A DNA stretch of 64,000 bases from Bdellovibrionales bacterium (GTDB lineage: Bacteria > Bdellovibrionota > Bdellovibrionia > Bdellovibrionales > Bdellovibrionaceae): NCBI GenBank assembly GCA_005793345.1, contig SXSU01000022.1:1-64000 (forward strand). The letters are read 5' to 3'. Positions 47,688 through 57,125 of this stretch are shown in pieces (the stretch's first letter is position 1; each line of letters opens with the position of its first letter). A program made the translations under genes and the position numbers. Under the pieces are notes generated by a model. The model made no database searches, had not been told where the DNA came from, and saw only the letters and a program-made list of their open reading frames with translations.

Positions 47688-49187
47688 ATGGACTTACTTA
47701 AAATAAATATTTCTGAACTAGCTAATGCTATCAAAAATAAAAAGATATCATCAGTAGAAGCAACTGAGTTTTTTTTAAAGCGAATTAATACTCATGATAA
47801 AAAATTGAATTCATTTATTTCAATAAATGATAAAGCGGTAGAGCAGGCAAAGCTTATCGACGACAAAATATCAAAAGGCGAAAATCTTGGATCAATGGCG
47901 GGAGTGCCAATATCCATAAAAGATATGCTATGTACAAAAAATTTGAAGACTACAGCTGGATCAAAAATGCTTTCAAATTTTATTCCTCCATATGATTCAA
48001 CTGTAGTTGCAAGATTAAAACAAGCAGGAGCCGTAATTCTTGGAAAAACAAACTTAGATGAGTTTGCAATGGGCTCTAGTAATGAAACATCTTTTTATGG
48101 ACCAGTTAAAAACCCTTGGAATACTGCTTATGTTGCTGGAGGTTCAAGTGGTGGATCAGCATCTGCACAGGCTGCTCGGTTTGGCATGGGAACAATTGGA
48201 ACAGATACTGGGGGTTCAATTAGACAACCAGCAAGTTTTTGCGGTGTGGTTGGTTTGAAGCCAACCTATGGAAGAGTTAGTAGATACGGAATTGTAGCTT
48301 ATGCTTCAAGTCTTGATCAAGCGGGTCCAATTACAAATTCAGTTGCTGATGCGGCCCTTATGCTTGAGGTAATTTCTGGTCATGACCAAAACGATGGTAC
48401 AACTTCACAAAGATCGGTTCCGAATTTTAGTCATTTACTAAATGCATGTGATAGTAAAAATTTACAGTCACTTAAAAATCTAAAAATTGGTGTGATAAAA
48501 GAATATATGAAAGGGGGCGGGTTATGTGAAGACACGAACGCAACATTTAATGCTGCCCTTGATGCGGCAAAAAAACTAGGAGCAGAAATTGTTGAAGTCT
48601 CAATTGATATGTCAGAGCATGCTGTACCAATGTATTATTTAATTGCTGCGAGCGAAGCTTCTAGTAATTTAGCCAGGTACGATGGTGTTCGCTTTGGGCA
48701 CAGAGCAAGTTTTGAAAATTTATCAGGAATAGAACTTGATAAATTTTATTCTCGAAATCGTGGTGAAGGTTTTGGTTCAGAAGTACAAAGACGAATCATG
48801 ATTGGTACATATGCACTCTCAAGTGGTTATTATGATGCTTACTACAACAAAGCCTGCCAAGTTCGTCGATTGCTTACAAATCAGTTTATAAACGCGTTTA
48901 AACAATGTGATGTCATTGCAAGTCCAGTTACAGCAACTCCTGCATTTAAAATTGGAGAACGAATTTCTGATCCTTTAAAAATGTATTTAAATGATATTTT
49001 CACAACATCTACTAATTTAGCTGGATTGCCCGGAATGAGTGTGCCTTTTGGGTTGAGTAAAGATAAATTACCAATTGGTGTACAATTAACAGCAGGTCAT
49101 TTCGCAGAAGAAAAAATGTTAAAAGTTGCATCAGCACTAGAAGCAAATACTACAGTTACAGGAGTATTACCACATGACTTCAACTAA
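47688..49187 (+). CDS. gatA: aspartyl/glutamyl-tRNA amidotransferase subunit A
   Basis: Glutaminase subunit, amidase-signature family. The Ser-cisSer-Lys triad is visible: Lys in SIKDMLCTKN (about 78), the cis-Ser and Ser in GGSSGGSA and GTDTGGSIRQPASFCG (about 153-180), with VAGGSSGGSAS at the oxyanion. It delivers ammonia from glutamine to GatB. 499 residues, complete. Starts 49 bases after gatC. Confidence 0.97.
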   Translation: MDLLKINISELANAIKNKKISSVEATEFFLKRINTHDKKLNSFISINDKAVEQAKLIDDKISKGENLGSMAGVPISIKDMLCTKNLKTTAGSKMLSNFIPPYDSTVVARLKQAGAVILGKTNLDEFAMGSSNETSFYGPVKNPWNTAYVAGGSSGGSASAQAARFGMGTIGTDTGGSIRQPASFCGVVGLKPTYGRVSRYGIVAYASSLDQAGPITNSVADAALMLEVISGHDQNDGTTSQRSVPNFSHLLNACDSKNLQSLKNLKIGVIKEYMKGGGLCEDTNATFNAALDAAKKLGAEIVEVSIDMSEHAVPMYYLIAASEASSNLARYDGVRFGHRASFENLSGIELDKFYSRNRGEGFGSEVQRRIMIGTYALSSGYYDAYYNKACQVRRLLTNQFINAFKQCDVIASPVTATPAFKIGERISDPLKMYLNDIFTTSTNLAGLPGMSVPFGLSKDKLPIGVQLTAGHFAEEKMLKVASALEANTTVTGVLPHDFN

Positions 49188-50643
49188 TAATCAAAATCAA
49201 AATACACATATTTTTAATAGTAATTATGAAGCAGTAATCGGTTTAGAAATTCATGCGCAATTAAAAACTCAAAGTAAAATGTTTAGTCCTGATTCTACAA
49301 ACTTTAATGGAGCAGATAATGAAAATACATCAACAGTAAGCGCAGGAATGCCAGGAGCTTTGCCAGTAATAAATAAAAAAGCTGTTGAATACGCTGTAAA
49401 ATCAGGTTTAGCACTTAATTGCACGATAAGAAAAAAATCAGTTTTTGCTCGTAAAAATTATTTTTATCCAGATCTACCGAAAGGGTATCAAATTTCACAA
49501 TATGATTTGCCAACTTGTGAACATGGATCTGTCGAATTTCTAGTAGATGGTGAAATAAAAAAAATATCTATTACTAGAGCGCACATTGAAGAAGATGCTG
49601 GTAAATCTACTCACCAAGGAGATTATACTTTAATTAATTTAAATCGAAGTGGGATCCCATTGTTAGAAATTGTTTCGGGACCAGATTTGCGAAGCGGTAA
49701 AGATGCAGCGGCATATGCAAGAACCGTAAGACAAATATTACGCTATTTAGATGTATGTGATGGTAATCTAGAAGAAGGGTCTTTACGTTGTGATTGCAAT
49801 GTCAGTGTTAGAAAAAAGGGAGTAGAAAAGTTTGGCACTAAGGTAGAAATTAAAAATATTAATTCATTTCGTTTTGTTGAAAAAGCTATTGACTACGAAA
49901 TCGAAAGACAAATTGAAGCTATTGAGCGTGGAGAAAAAATAATTCAAGAAACAAGATTGTATGATCCAGATAAAAACAGAACGTTTGCTATGCGAACCAA
50001 AGAAGACGCACAAGACTACAGGTATTTTCCAGATCCAGATATTTTACCTCTTATTTTAAGTGAATCATATATTGATAAAATGAAAGCAGACCTTCCGGAA
50101 CTGCCTCTAAATAGATTTAAAAGATTTCAAACTCAATACGGATTACCAGAGTATGATGCTGATGTATTAACTGTAGAAAAAGATCTAGCTGATTATTTTG
50201 AAATTGTTTGTAAGATTTCACAAAACCCAAAAGCAGCGTCTAATTGGGTAATGACTGAGTTGCTAAGAGAATTAAATCAAGCCGAAAAAATAATCTCTCA
50301 ATCTCCAATTAAGCCAGAGTATTTAGGGAAAATGATACAATTAATTGATAATGGAACTATTTCTGGAAAAATTGGCAAATCAGTTTTTATTGATATGTGG
50401 AAAGAAGGAAAAGAGCCAGAAACAATAATTAATGAAAAAAATCTAGTTCAAATTTCTGATTCTGGATCTGTAGAAAAAATTATTATGGAAGTATTAAATG
50501 CCAATCCTTCACAAGTTCAAGAGTACAGAAGTGGTCGTACAAAATTATTTGGATTTTTTGTAGGTCAAATTATGAAGGTTTCAAAAGGACAAGCAAACCC
50601 AGATATGGTAAACAAGATCCTCATAGAAAAGCTAAAAGGATAA
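49174..50643 (+). CDS. gatB: aspartyl/glutamyl-tRNA amidotransferase subunit B
   Basis: Kinase/transamidase that phosphorylates and amidates the misacylated tRNA. Recognisable blocks: YEAVIGLEIHAQLKTQSKMF, GMPGALPVINKKAVEYA, FYPDLPKGYQISQYD, HIEEDAGKST, EGSLRCDCNVSVRKKG and the tail QVQEYRSGRTKLFGFFVGQ of the GatB helical domain. 489 residues. The ATG overlaps the end of gatA by 14 bases. Confidence 0.97.
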   Translation: MTSTNNQNQNTHIFNSNYEAVIGLEIHAQLKTQSKMFSPDSTNFNGADNENTSTVSAGMPGALPVINKKAVEYAVKSGLALNCTIRKKSVFARKNYFYPDLPKGYQISQYDLPTCEHGSVEFLVDGEIKKISITRAHIEEDAGKSTHQGDYTLINLNRSGIPLLEIVSGPDLRSGKDAAAYARTVRQILRYLDVCDGNLEEGSLRCDCNVSVRKKGVEKFGTKVEIKNINSFRFVEKAIDYEIERQIEAIERGEKIIQETRLYDPDKNRTFAMRTKEDAQDYRYFPDPDILPLILSESYIDKMKADLPELPLNRFKRFQTQYGLPEYDADVLTVEKDLADYFEIVCKISQNPKAASNWVMTELLRELNQAEKIISQSPIKPEYLGKMIQLIDNGTISGKIGKSVFIDMWKEGKEPETIINEKNLVQISDSGSVEKIIMEVLNANPSQVQEYRSGRTKLFGFFVGQIMKVSKGQANPDMVNKILIEKLKG

Positions 50644-50649
50644 AATAAA

Positions 50650-51567
50650 ATGAAAGTAGCTTCTCTTGATTTTGGATCGAATACTTTTTTGTGTTTAATT
50701 GCTGAGACGGATGGAAAATCTTTTCAGAAAATTTATAGAGACGAATCAAGAGTAGTTAGACTCAGTGAAGGTGTTGCTATAACAGGTTATATAAGTGACT
50801 CTGCGCTACAGCGTGCAGAGACCGCAATAATTGAGTTTCGCAAAATTATTGATGAAGAAAATAAAAAAAATAAAATAGATAAAATTTTAGGAGTAACAAC
50901 GGCTGTTGCGAGGCAGTCAAGTAATTCAGAAGCATTTTATGATTTATTAAAAAAATATAATTTACCCATTCAGTTATTATCAGGTTCAGAAGAGGCTGAT
51001 ATTACTTTTCAAGGCGCTATTTCTGGTATGACAAATAAAAATAATTTATTAGTCATTGATATTGGTGGTGGCTCTACCGAAGTTATATTTGGCAATAATA
51101 ATATAAAACTTCATGCTCATAGTTTTGATTTTGGAGTGGTGAGACTTAAAGATAAGTTTAATGTTAATAATCCAATCTCACCAGAGCTCATTGTGAAGCT
51201 TAAAGATTATATTTCAACTCAAACAAAAGTATTTATGGAATTCATAAATAGTAAGCATATTATCGAAAACATAGTTGCTGTTGCCGGAACACCAACCTCA
51301 TTAGCTGCTATTGAACTAGGAGGCTATGACCCAGCAAAGGTTGATGGTTATGTGTTTAATTTAGAAAAACTAGAAACATGGTTTACTACCTTGTCTCAAT
51401 TATCACCGGAACAGATTACTAAAACATATGGGGTTGAATCAGGAAGAGCAGATGTTCTTGCTATTGGAGTACTAATATTAATTGAAATTCTTAAATTAGC
51501 AAATGCGGAAAAATTAAAGGTATCAATTAGAGGGGTCAGATACGGAGTTGCTTTATGGATAGCTTAA
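50650..51567 (+). CDS. Ppx/GppA family phosphatase
   Basis: Exopolyphosphatase or pppGpp phosphatase of the sugar kinase/actin fold. ATP-binding-type glycine motifs: LDFGSNTFLCLIAE near 5-18, GSEEADITFQGA near 117, VIDIGGGSTEVIFG near 136-150 and VAGTPTSLAA near 215. At 305 residues only the two actin-like domains are present; the C-terminal HD-like region of long GppA proteins is missing. Its start is six bases after gatB, so it is cotranscribed with GatCAB. Confidence 0.87.
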   Translation: MKVASLDFGSNTFLCLIAETDGKSFQKIYRDESRVVRLSEGVAITGYISDSALQRAETAIIEFRKIIDEENKKNKIDKILGVTTAVARQSSNSEAFYDLLKKYNLPIQLLSGSEEADITFQGAISGMTNKNNLLVIDIGGGSTEVIFGNNNIKLHAHSFDFGVVRLKDKFNVNNPISPELIVKLKDYISTQTKVFMEFINSKHIIENIVAVAGTPTSLAAIELGGYDPAKVDGYVFNLEKLETWFTTLSQLSPEQITKTYGVESGRADVLAIGVLILIEILKLANAEKLKVSIRGVRYGVALWIA

Positions 51568-52031
51568 CTCGGTATTTTTATAAAATATTTTTCACCTTTC
51601 TTCTTTTAAATATTTTTTTTATAAACGCATTTGGAAGTGATGACATAATTTTTTCAAAGAAAAAAATTAAAGTAAAAAATAAAATTATAATCGTAGAAGT
51701 AGCAGATACCGCTGATAAGGCAGAACGCGGCTTAATGTTTAGAAAAAAACTAAATGAAAATGAAGGCATGTTATTTGTTTTTCCCTCTGAAGAATACAGA
51801 TCTTTTTGGATGAAAAATACTTTTGTTAACTTATCAATTGCATACATTGATAAATCAAAAAAAATAATTAATATTTTAGATATGAAAGCAGTAAAAAGTG
51901 AAATGGAATCTAATTTATCTCTCTATCAAAGTCGGTCTCCTGCCCAATTTGCCCTAGAGATGAGACTAGGCTGGTTTGCAAAAAACAATATTAAAGTCGG
52001 AGATAAAATCGAATTACTTGACAATAAATAA
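51555..52031 (+). CDS. DUF192 family protein
   Basis: 158 residues with a signal peptide (KIFFTFLLLNIFFINAFG) and the DUF192 fold: RGLMFRKKLNENEGMLFVFP, the near-invariant FWMKNTFVNLSIAYID, then a C-terminal LEMRLGWFAKNNIKVGDKI. The family is small, secreted or cytoplasmic, and uncharacterised; a role in envelope or halophilic adaptation has been proposed elsewhere. Overlaps ppx by 13 bases. Confidence 0.85.
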   Translation: MDSLTRYFYKIFFTFLLLNIFFINAFGSDDIIFSKKKIKVKNKIIIVEVADTADKAERGLMFRKKLNENEGMLFVFPSEEYRSFWMKNTFVNLSIAYIDKSKKIINILDMKAVKSEMESNLSLYQSRSPAQFALEMRLGWFAKNNIKVGDKIELLDNK

Positions 52032-52154
52032 GTGCTTTTGACTAGAGAAAGTCTTGATTTTGGATTTTCTTGGCTAGCCCTATTGGAATGTCAATCGAAA
52101 TCTTGTAAATTAACTTTAGGACGAAAAAAAATTCTTCTTAAAGAGGATACGAGT

Positions 52155-53471
52155 ATGACGAGTATGACTAAAAAAATATTAACATTGATATTGTGTTTGT
52201 CGACCACAACACTTTTGAATAACTGTTCATCAAAGGGCTCAAGTGAAGATGGTGGTGATGAAGCTAGTGTAGAAAGTTCTTCTGAAGAAGAATCTAGTGA
52301 AGAATCTACTGACGCCGCAGCTGAAGAAACAAAATCTGAGGATTCAGATGATGCACAGGCGGCTGAAGATAAAAAAAACGATGAATCAACAAGTGATGAT
52401 GCCGTAGCGAGTGTAGACACTCCTCCCCCAGCTCCAGCAGAAGAGAAAACTTTAGCTAGCGAAAGCGCTCCTATAACTCCTCCTCCTGCACCAGCGGCTG
52501 AAGAAAAAAGACCCGAAGGAATTGATTTAGGTTCTTCATCATTAGCAGCTGCACCTGCACCAGAGCCAGAGCCGGTAGTTAAAAAAGCATCTTCCCCTCC
52601 AGCTCCACTTAAAAAAATAAATGAAACTACAGAAACTGTAAGCGGTATTTTGTTAAATACAGTGTATGTTTCTCGAGCTGGAGATACATTTAAAAAAGTA
52701 AGTCAAAAAATCTGGGGCACATCAGATCATGTAAAAGAATTAAAATCAGGAAATCCAAGTTTAGCAAAACGTGAATTAAGAGTGGGAGATAAAGTTTATT
52801 ATAATTCTCCAAAACGCTCTCAAGATTCTTCACGAGTAATTACATATTATGAAGACAACGGGGAAGTTCCTCAAACTTATGTCTCTCAAGATGGTGATAC
52901 AATTCAAAAAGTTGCAAAAAAATTAATTGGAAATAAAGATTCTTGGAAAGAACTATGGGCAACAAACCCAGTTGAATCAAAAGATGCATTACCAACAGGA
53001 ACTGAATTAAGATATTGGAAAGTGATGGCTTCAGCAAGTCCTGCTCCTATAGAACCCCCACCACAAACTATGGCCCAAGCAGAGACTCCACCGCCATCGA
53101 TGGAGCCACCACCACCGCCACCAATGAATGAGCCACCGCCACCTCCACCTCCACCAGAACCACCTATGCCGGTAGCTCAAAATGAGCCACCACCACCACC
53201 ACCACCAATGAATGAGCCACCACCACCTCCACCGCCACCACCACCATCAGAGCCAACTTCGCAAGAGGCAAATTCTGATCAAGCTGCGGCGTCTCCGGAA
53301 GGAGAAGTTGAAGGTGAAGAAGGAGCTGGTGAAAATAACGATATGACAATGTATCTTGCAGTAGGAGGAGGCGTTCTGTTACTGGGAGTAGTGTTGATTA
53401 TCATGAGAAAACGAAAAGCCTCAGCTTCAACAGAAGACCAAGCCTTTGATGAAAAAACTCATGTAGGATAA
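52155..53471 (+). CDS. LysM-like protein with Pro-rich region and C-terminal membrane anchor
   Basis: Envelope protein of 438 residues from the ATG at 52155, which has AGAGGA seven bases upstream. N-terminal hydrophobic signal ends in CSSKG, close to a lipobox (NNC before it is atypical). Then an acidic Ser/Glu/Asp region, two LysM-like modules (YVSRAGDTFKKVSQKIWG, about 175-225, and YVSQDGDTIQKVAKKLIG), a long polyproline zone with repeats of MNEPPPPPP, and a last helix MTMYLAVGGGVLLLGVVLIIM followed by RKRK. It would bind peptidoglycan through LysM. The FimV/HubP polar organisers share this sketch, which is a weak suggestion. A strong terminator follows. Confidence 0.7.
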   Translation: MTSMTKKILTLILCLSTTTLLNNCSSKGSSEDGGDEASVESSSEEESSEESTDAAAEETKSEDSDDAQAAEDKKNDESTSDDAVASVDTPPPAPAEEKTLASESAPITPPPAPAAEEKRPEGIDLGSSSLAAAPAPEPEPVVKKASSPPAPLKKINETTETVSGILLNTVYVSRAGDTFKKVSQKIWGTSDHVKELKSGNPSLAKRELRVGDKVYYNSPKRSQDSSRVITYYEDNGEVPQTYVSQDGDTIQKVAKKLIGNKDSWKELWATNPVESKDALPTGTELRYWKVMASASPAPIEPPPQTMAQAETPPPSMEPPPPPPMNEPPPPPPPPEPPMPVAQNEPPPPPPPMNEPPPPPPPPPPSEPTSQEANSDQAAASPEGEVEGEEGAGENNDMTMYLAVGGGVLLLGVVLIIMRKRKASASTEDQAFDEKTHVG

Positions 53472-53518
53472 TAAAGTGAGATAAAAAAATTAAAAACTAA
53501 ATAAAAATATAAAACTAA

Positions 53519-53549
53519 GGACCCCGAGCAAATTACTCGGGGTTTTTAT
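53519..53549 (+). terminator. rho-independent terminator of the gatCAB-LysM transcript
   Basis: Arms ACCCCGAG (53521-53528) and CTCGGGGT (53536-53543) with a seven-base loop and TTTTTATTTT after. It stops the long gatC-to-LysM operon. Confidence 0.93.
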
Positions 53550-53857
53550 TTTCAAAGAAGCAAATCTAGCCAAATCAACCTTACAGACTAGTTTAAAAAT
53601 TAAATTAGAAATTAAATTAGAAATTATGTTACTGAAGTGTATTGAGGTAAAGGTAACTTACAGTCAAAGGTCTAGTTTTTTTCACCAAGTCCAATTTAAT
53701 TAATTTGTAAAGATATTTGCTTGTTTTCAACTTTTTCACAATTCATAATTTTTAGGTAAGCAAATATTTTATAAGTTAATTTTATTTTAGAATTAAATAA
53801 AAATTTATATTTAAAAGATTAAGTATAATAAATTTTAACATTCAAGGGAGGAATGTA
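53550..53857. repeat. gene-free gap with short tandem repeat and promoter of the large lipoprotein
   Basis: About 300 AT-rich bases. A 12-base unit ATTAAATTAGAA is repeated exactly at 53599 and 53611. Nothing coding was seen. The ribosome site AAGGGAGG lies just before the next ATG. Confidence 0.45.
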
Positions 53858-56377
53858 ATGAAAAGAGTGAAAACATTAATAAGTCTTTTCGCTGCGGCAA
53901 CATTTGTATTTGGTTGCTCAAGTAAAAAAAGCAGCAATTCAAGTACGCCAACAGCAACATCAGTAACAATATCTGGGTCTTTGACTGCGGCTGGATCATC
54001 GGGTTCATTAAGCCCACTTTCTGCAAAATCAGCTCAAAGAAAAATAATTTATAAAAGTGTAAACAGTGCATTTTCTGTTAGTGATTATAAAATTGCTTGT
54101 GCAACTTTCGAAGACACACCAAAGGCTTGCGGTGCTGATGTTGATACTGCTGGAGCTTTTTCACTAACTTGTGATGGTTACAAAGGTGTTCCTTTCGGAT
54201 GTTTTGTATTTAATAAAACAACATATAAGAATTATCCAATAGTATTTAATGTGGATGCAGAAGGTAAGTCAGATGAGTCTTCTTTAACTTCTTCAACAGG
54301 AATTACTGCAAATATTCAATTAGATTTAGAAACTGGAGTGGCTTCTGCTGAAGTAACAAGAGCTGCGGGCGATACAGGTACAGCTGTTGCAATTGATGCT
54401 GCTAACTTAGCATTAATAAATGGAACGTATTCGATGGCAGGTGTTGCTTGGACTGATGCTTCAAAAGTTTTAACTGATGAACAAGAACAAGGCTTTGTAG
54501 GAATTAAAACTTGGGATGAACAAACTCATCAAGAAGTAACAAGTACTACAGCACAACAAGGTTATGAAGCTGCGACTTCTCAAATGGGTGGTGGCTCAGT
54601 GTTTTTCAACACTGTTGCTGATGGTTCAACATTAAGTGCTTGGCCAAGTGCTGAAGCATACGCTTCATGTGGAAGCAAAGAAACTGGTTTCACTTGGCAA
54701 GTTTCAGATGGATCTACAAATCAATCTTTTGCATTTACTGGAGCAACTTCTTCTGCGCTATTATCAAGTATTTCAACAGGTTTAGATCAAGCTATTACAA
54801 CTTGGATGCCTTTTTTAAATGAGATCGGTGGAAATAATAATTCTATTACTCCTGTAGTTGCTTGCAAATATGCAGCTAACTTAGATTGGCAATTCTGGAA
54901 TAATTCACCAGAGCAAATTTCAGCATGTTCTGATGATAACAACTGTAGTAGCCTTTCAAGAGGTGATACTTTTGGTGCGTTAATGAATTATAAATATCAA
55001 AAATTATACTCTGGTGCAGCAGGCACAGATGCAATTTTAGGAACTTATGATTTTAGTGCTAATATTATCAATACTGGAAGCTTAAAATATGGTTATATGA
55101 GTGGTTGGGATTCAGCAAACAATATGCCAACTTATACAGAAATTTCTCCAACAATTACAGATATCAGCCAATATAAAGTTGATCTTGGTGGTTGTATCCA
55201 ATGGAGTAAAGATGGAACTCCTCCAACAATAGTTGCTCCTGGTGATTACATCACAAGATATATGTGGGAAAATGGTACAGCATCTGAATTTAAAGAAAAA
55301 TGTAACTGGAGTGAATTTAGATATTTATACCCAGATTCTAGTGGAAATTTTGCATTTAATGGTTCTAATTACAGAGAAATCCAATTTTACATCGTTGATA
55401 ACTCTGTTGAAAAACAAGTTTGGAATAAAGTTTGTCAAATTACTATGGACGACAGTAACGGTGGAACAACTGATCCTGTGATGTATCAAATGGTACCAGC
55501 TGATATGAGTAACGGAAACATCGCAACTGATGTAACAAACAGAATGAATGGTGGTTCTGCAGAAGATATGAAAGGTCGTAAATACGGAGTTATGTACCGT
55601 CTTATTGGAGAGCAAGACCATGGCGGTGGTGGAAGTCAAGATTTCTACTATTGTGATCGTTTCTCAGGTCAATGCGGACAACTTTCTGCAAGTATAATTT
55701 TAGCGGGTTCAGGTACACAACAAACTTGGAACGGTCCAGTTACTCTTTCAAATGCAGATGTTTGGGATGCAATCGGAAAAGTTTTCGATAATGCGCATGA
55801 TGAATGGCAATTGGGAAGTTTGTTATCAACAGTAATGATCGCTATGGGTAATGATGTTTATGATGCAAGAAGCGGAAACCCAGGTGGAAACGTAGCTGGT
55901 GATCATACAAGTTGGAAAGATTTAAATAACAACGGAAAACCCGATATCATTGATACTCTTCAAACAAACAGTTGTTTACCTAAGTTTCAAGTTACAAGAA
56001 TTTGTGCTGAAGGTGGAACTTGTGATATGAAAGTAATTTGTACAAATGTCGCTGCTGCAAATGGAGGTTGTGATGATCCAGAACCTTCAAACAGAATGGC
56101 AAAAATGAAAGTAACTGCTTTCGGATCTGGAAAATATCAATTCTCTCAATTTGATGAGAGATACGAAGTGTTCTATGATCCATCTACAAGCACAAGTAAA
56201 TCTTGTACACGTGGTGAAATGATGAAAATTAGCAATATTACTCCATTGGCTGGCACAGTTGCAGCTGGTAGTGTGTTAAGATTGCAATTTGATCGAATGG
56301 AATCAAAAGTATGTGATGGTGAAACAGCTGATCCAGATGTTATGCCGCCAATGTTCTTTGATTTTACAAAACAATAA
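53858..56377 (+). CDS. large secreted lipoprotein, function unknown
   Basis: 839 residues, not recognised. The signal ends in the lipobox VFGC with Cys20, then a Ser/Thr/Gly-rich region (about 21-60). Many cysteines in pairs (CATFEDTPKAC, CDGYKGVPFGC, CSDDNNCS) suggest disulfides. Residues 705-725 contain DLNNNGKPDIID, a calcium-binding type stretch. Codon use is more C/G-rich at wobble positions than the surrounding accessory genes, and it has AAGGGAGGAATG before the ATG and a clean terminator, so high expression is likely. It could be an adhesin or enzyme on the cell surface; no catalytic motif was found. Confidence 0.65.
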   Translation: MKRVKTLISLFAAATFVFGCSSKKSSNSSTPTATSVTISGSLTAAGSSGSLSPLSAKSAQRKIIYKSVNSAFSVSDYKIACATFEDTPKACGADVDTAGAFSLTCDGYKGVPFGCFVFNKTTYKNYPIVFNVDAEGKSDESSLTSSTGITANIQLDLETGVASAEVTRAAGDTGTAVAIDAANLALINGTYSMAGVAWTDASKVLTDEQEQGFVGIKTWDEQTHQEVTSTTAQQGYEAATSQMGGGSVFFNTVADGSTLSAWPSAEAYASCGSKETGFTWQVSDGSTNQSFAFTGATSSALLSSISTGLDQAITTWMPFLNEIGGNNNSITPVVACKYAANLDWQFWNNSPEQISACSDDNNCSSLSRGDTFGALMNYKYQKLYSGAAGTDAILGTYDFSANIINTGSLKYGYMSGWDSANNMPTYTEISPTITDISQYKVDLGGCIQWSKDGTPPTIVAPGDYITRYMWENGTASEFKEKCNWSEFRYLYPDSSGNFAFNGSNYREIQFYIVDNSVEKQVWNKVCQITMDDSNGGTTDPVMYQMVPADMSNGNIATDVTNRMNGGSAEDMKGRKYGVMYRLIGEQDHGGGGSQDFYYCDRFSGQCGQLSASIILAGSGTQQTWNGPVTLSNADVWDAIGKVFDNAHDEWQLGSLLSTVMIAMGNDVYDARSGNPGGNVAGDHTSWKDLNNNGKPDIIDTLQTNSCLPKFQVTRICAEGGTCDMKVICTNVAAANGGCDDPEPSNRMAKMKVTAFGSGKYQFSQFDERYEVFYDPSTSTSKSCTRGEMMKISNITPLAGTVAAGSVLRLQFDRMESKVCDGETADPDVMPPMFFDFTKQ

Positions 56378-56441
56378 TTTGATTTTTAAGTTTTAATTCT
56401 TTAGCAATTGAGAATTAATAACAAAATAAATTATAAAAAAT

Positions 56442-56475
56442 AAAAATAAGAGAGGTTAGACTCTCTTATTTTTTT
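56442..56475 (+). terminator. rho-independent terminator
   Basis: AATAAGAGAG (56445-56454) pairs with CTCTCTTATT (56461-56470) around GTTAGA, followed by TTTTT. It ends the large lipoprotein gene. Confidence 0.9.
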
Positions 56476-56545
56476 AAAGTTTAGATTAAAATTAAATTGC
56501 ATAAGTGAGATGAGATTAGTTAAAAATATATTATGAGGTGAATAA

Positions 56546-57088
56546 ATGAAAAAAAATATTTTAACAATTTCAATTATTTTATTTTCTATTGGAGTAGGAT
56601 ACTTTAGTTTTCAAAAAATATACATTATCCCCTTGAGTGCTGCAGAGGCACAAGTCATAGATTTAATTAAAAATGAAAAATATCAAGAGGCAAAAGATTT
56701 GGTTCAAAAAATAAGATTAAACAATGACAAACAAGATGAATTAGCGCAAAATGCCCAGAAAAATTATTTAAATGCACTAATTAATTTTAAAACCATTGAG
56801 GCAAGCACTGACTTCCCTAAGCAGATTGAAGCAGTTCAATTTTTAAATTTTATTCGTGGACAACTAAGTAATGCGATTCTAGACTTACGCCAATCCAAAG
56901 CAGATCAAAAAACAAAAGATTTAATAAAATCAAATGTGGATAAATTGTTTGGTGAAGTTTACAAATTTCAAAACGAAAAACTTCAAAAAGAAACTGCTGC
57001 CTTTCATAACTATCAAAGAGCCGAGTCCCAATCTCAACATGAAAACCGAAAATTCATATTTGGAAACCCCTTTAAAACAAAAAAATAA
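56546..57088 (+). CDS. membrane-anchored helical protein
   Basis: Not recognised. 180 residues: one N-terminal membrane helix (about 6-26), then an almost entirely helical, Lys/Asn/Gln/Glu-rich periplasmic or cytoplasmic part with coiled-coil character (AAEAQVIDLIKNEKYQEA, QTKDLIKSNVDKLF-like). GAGG lies six to seven bases before the ATG. Convergent with the gene at 57126. No function is inferred. Confidence 0.55.
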   Translation: MKKNILTISIILFSIGVGYFSFQKIYIIPLSAAEAQVIDLIKNEKYQEAKDLVQKIRLNNDKQDELAQNAQKNYLNALINFKTIEASTDFPKQIEAVQFLNFIRGQLSNAILDLRQSKADQKTKDLIKSNVDKLFGEVYKFQNEKLQKETAAFHNYQRAESQSQHENRKFIFGNPFKTKK

Positions 57089-57125
57089 TGATATACAACC
57101 AAAGCTACATAAGAAGTATTTTACT

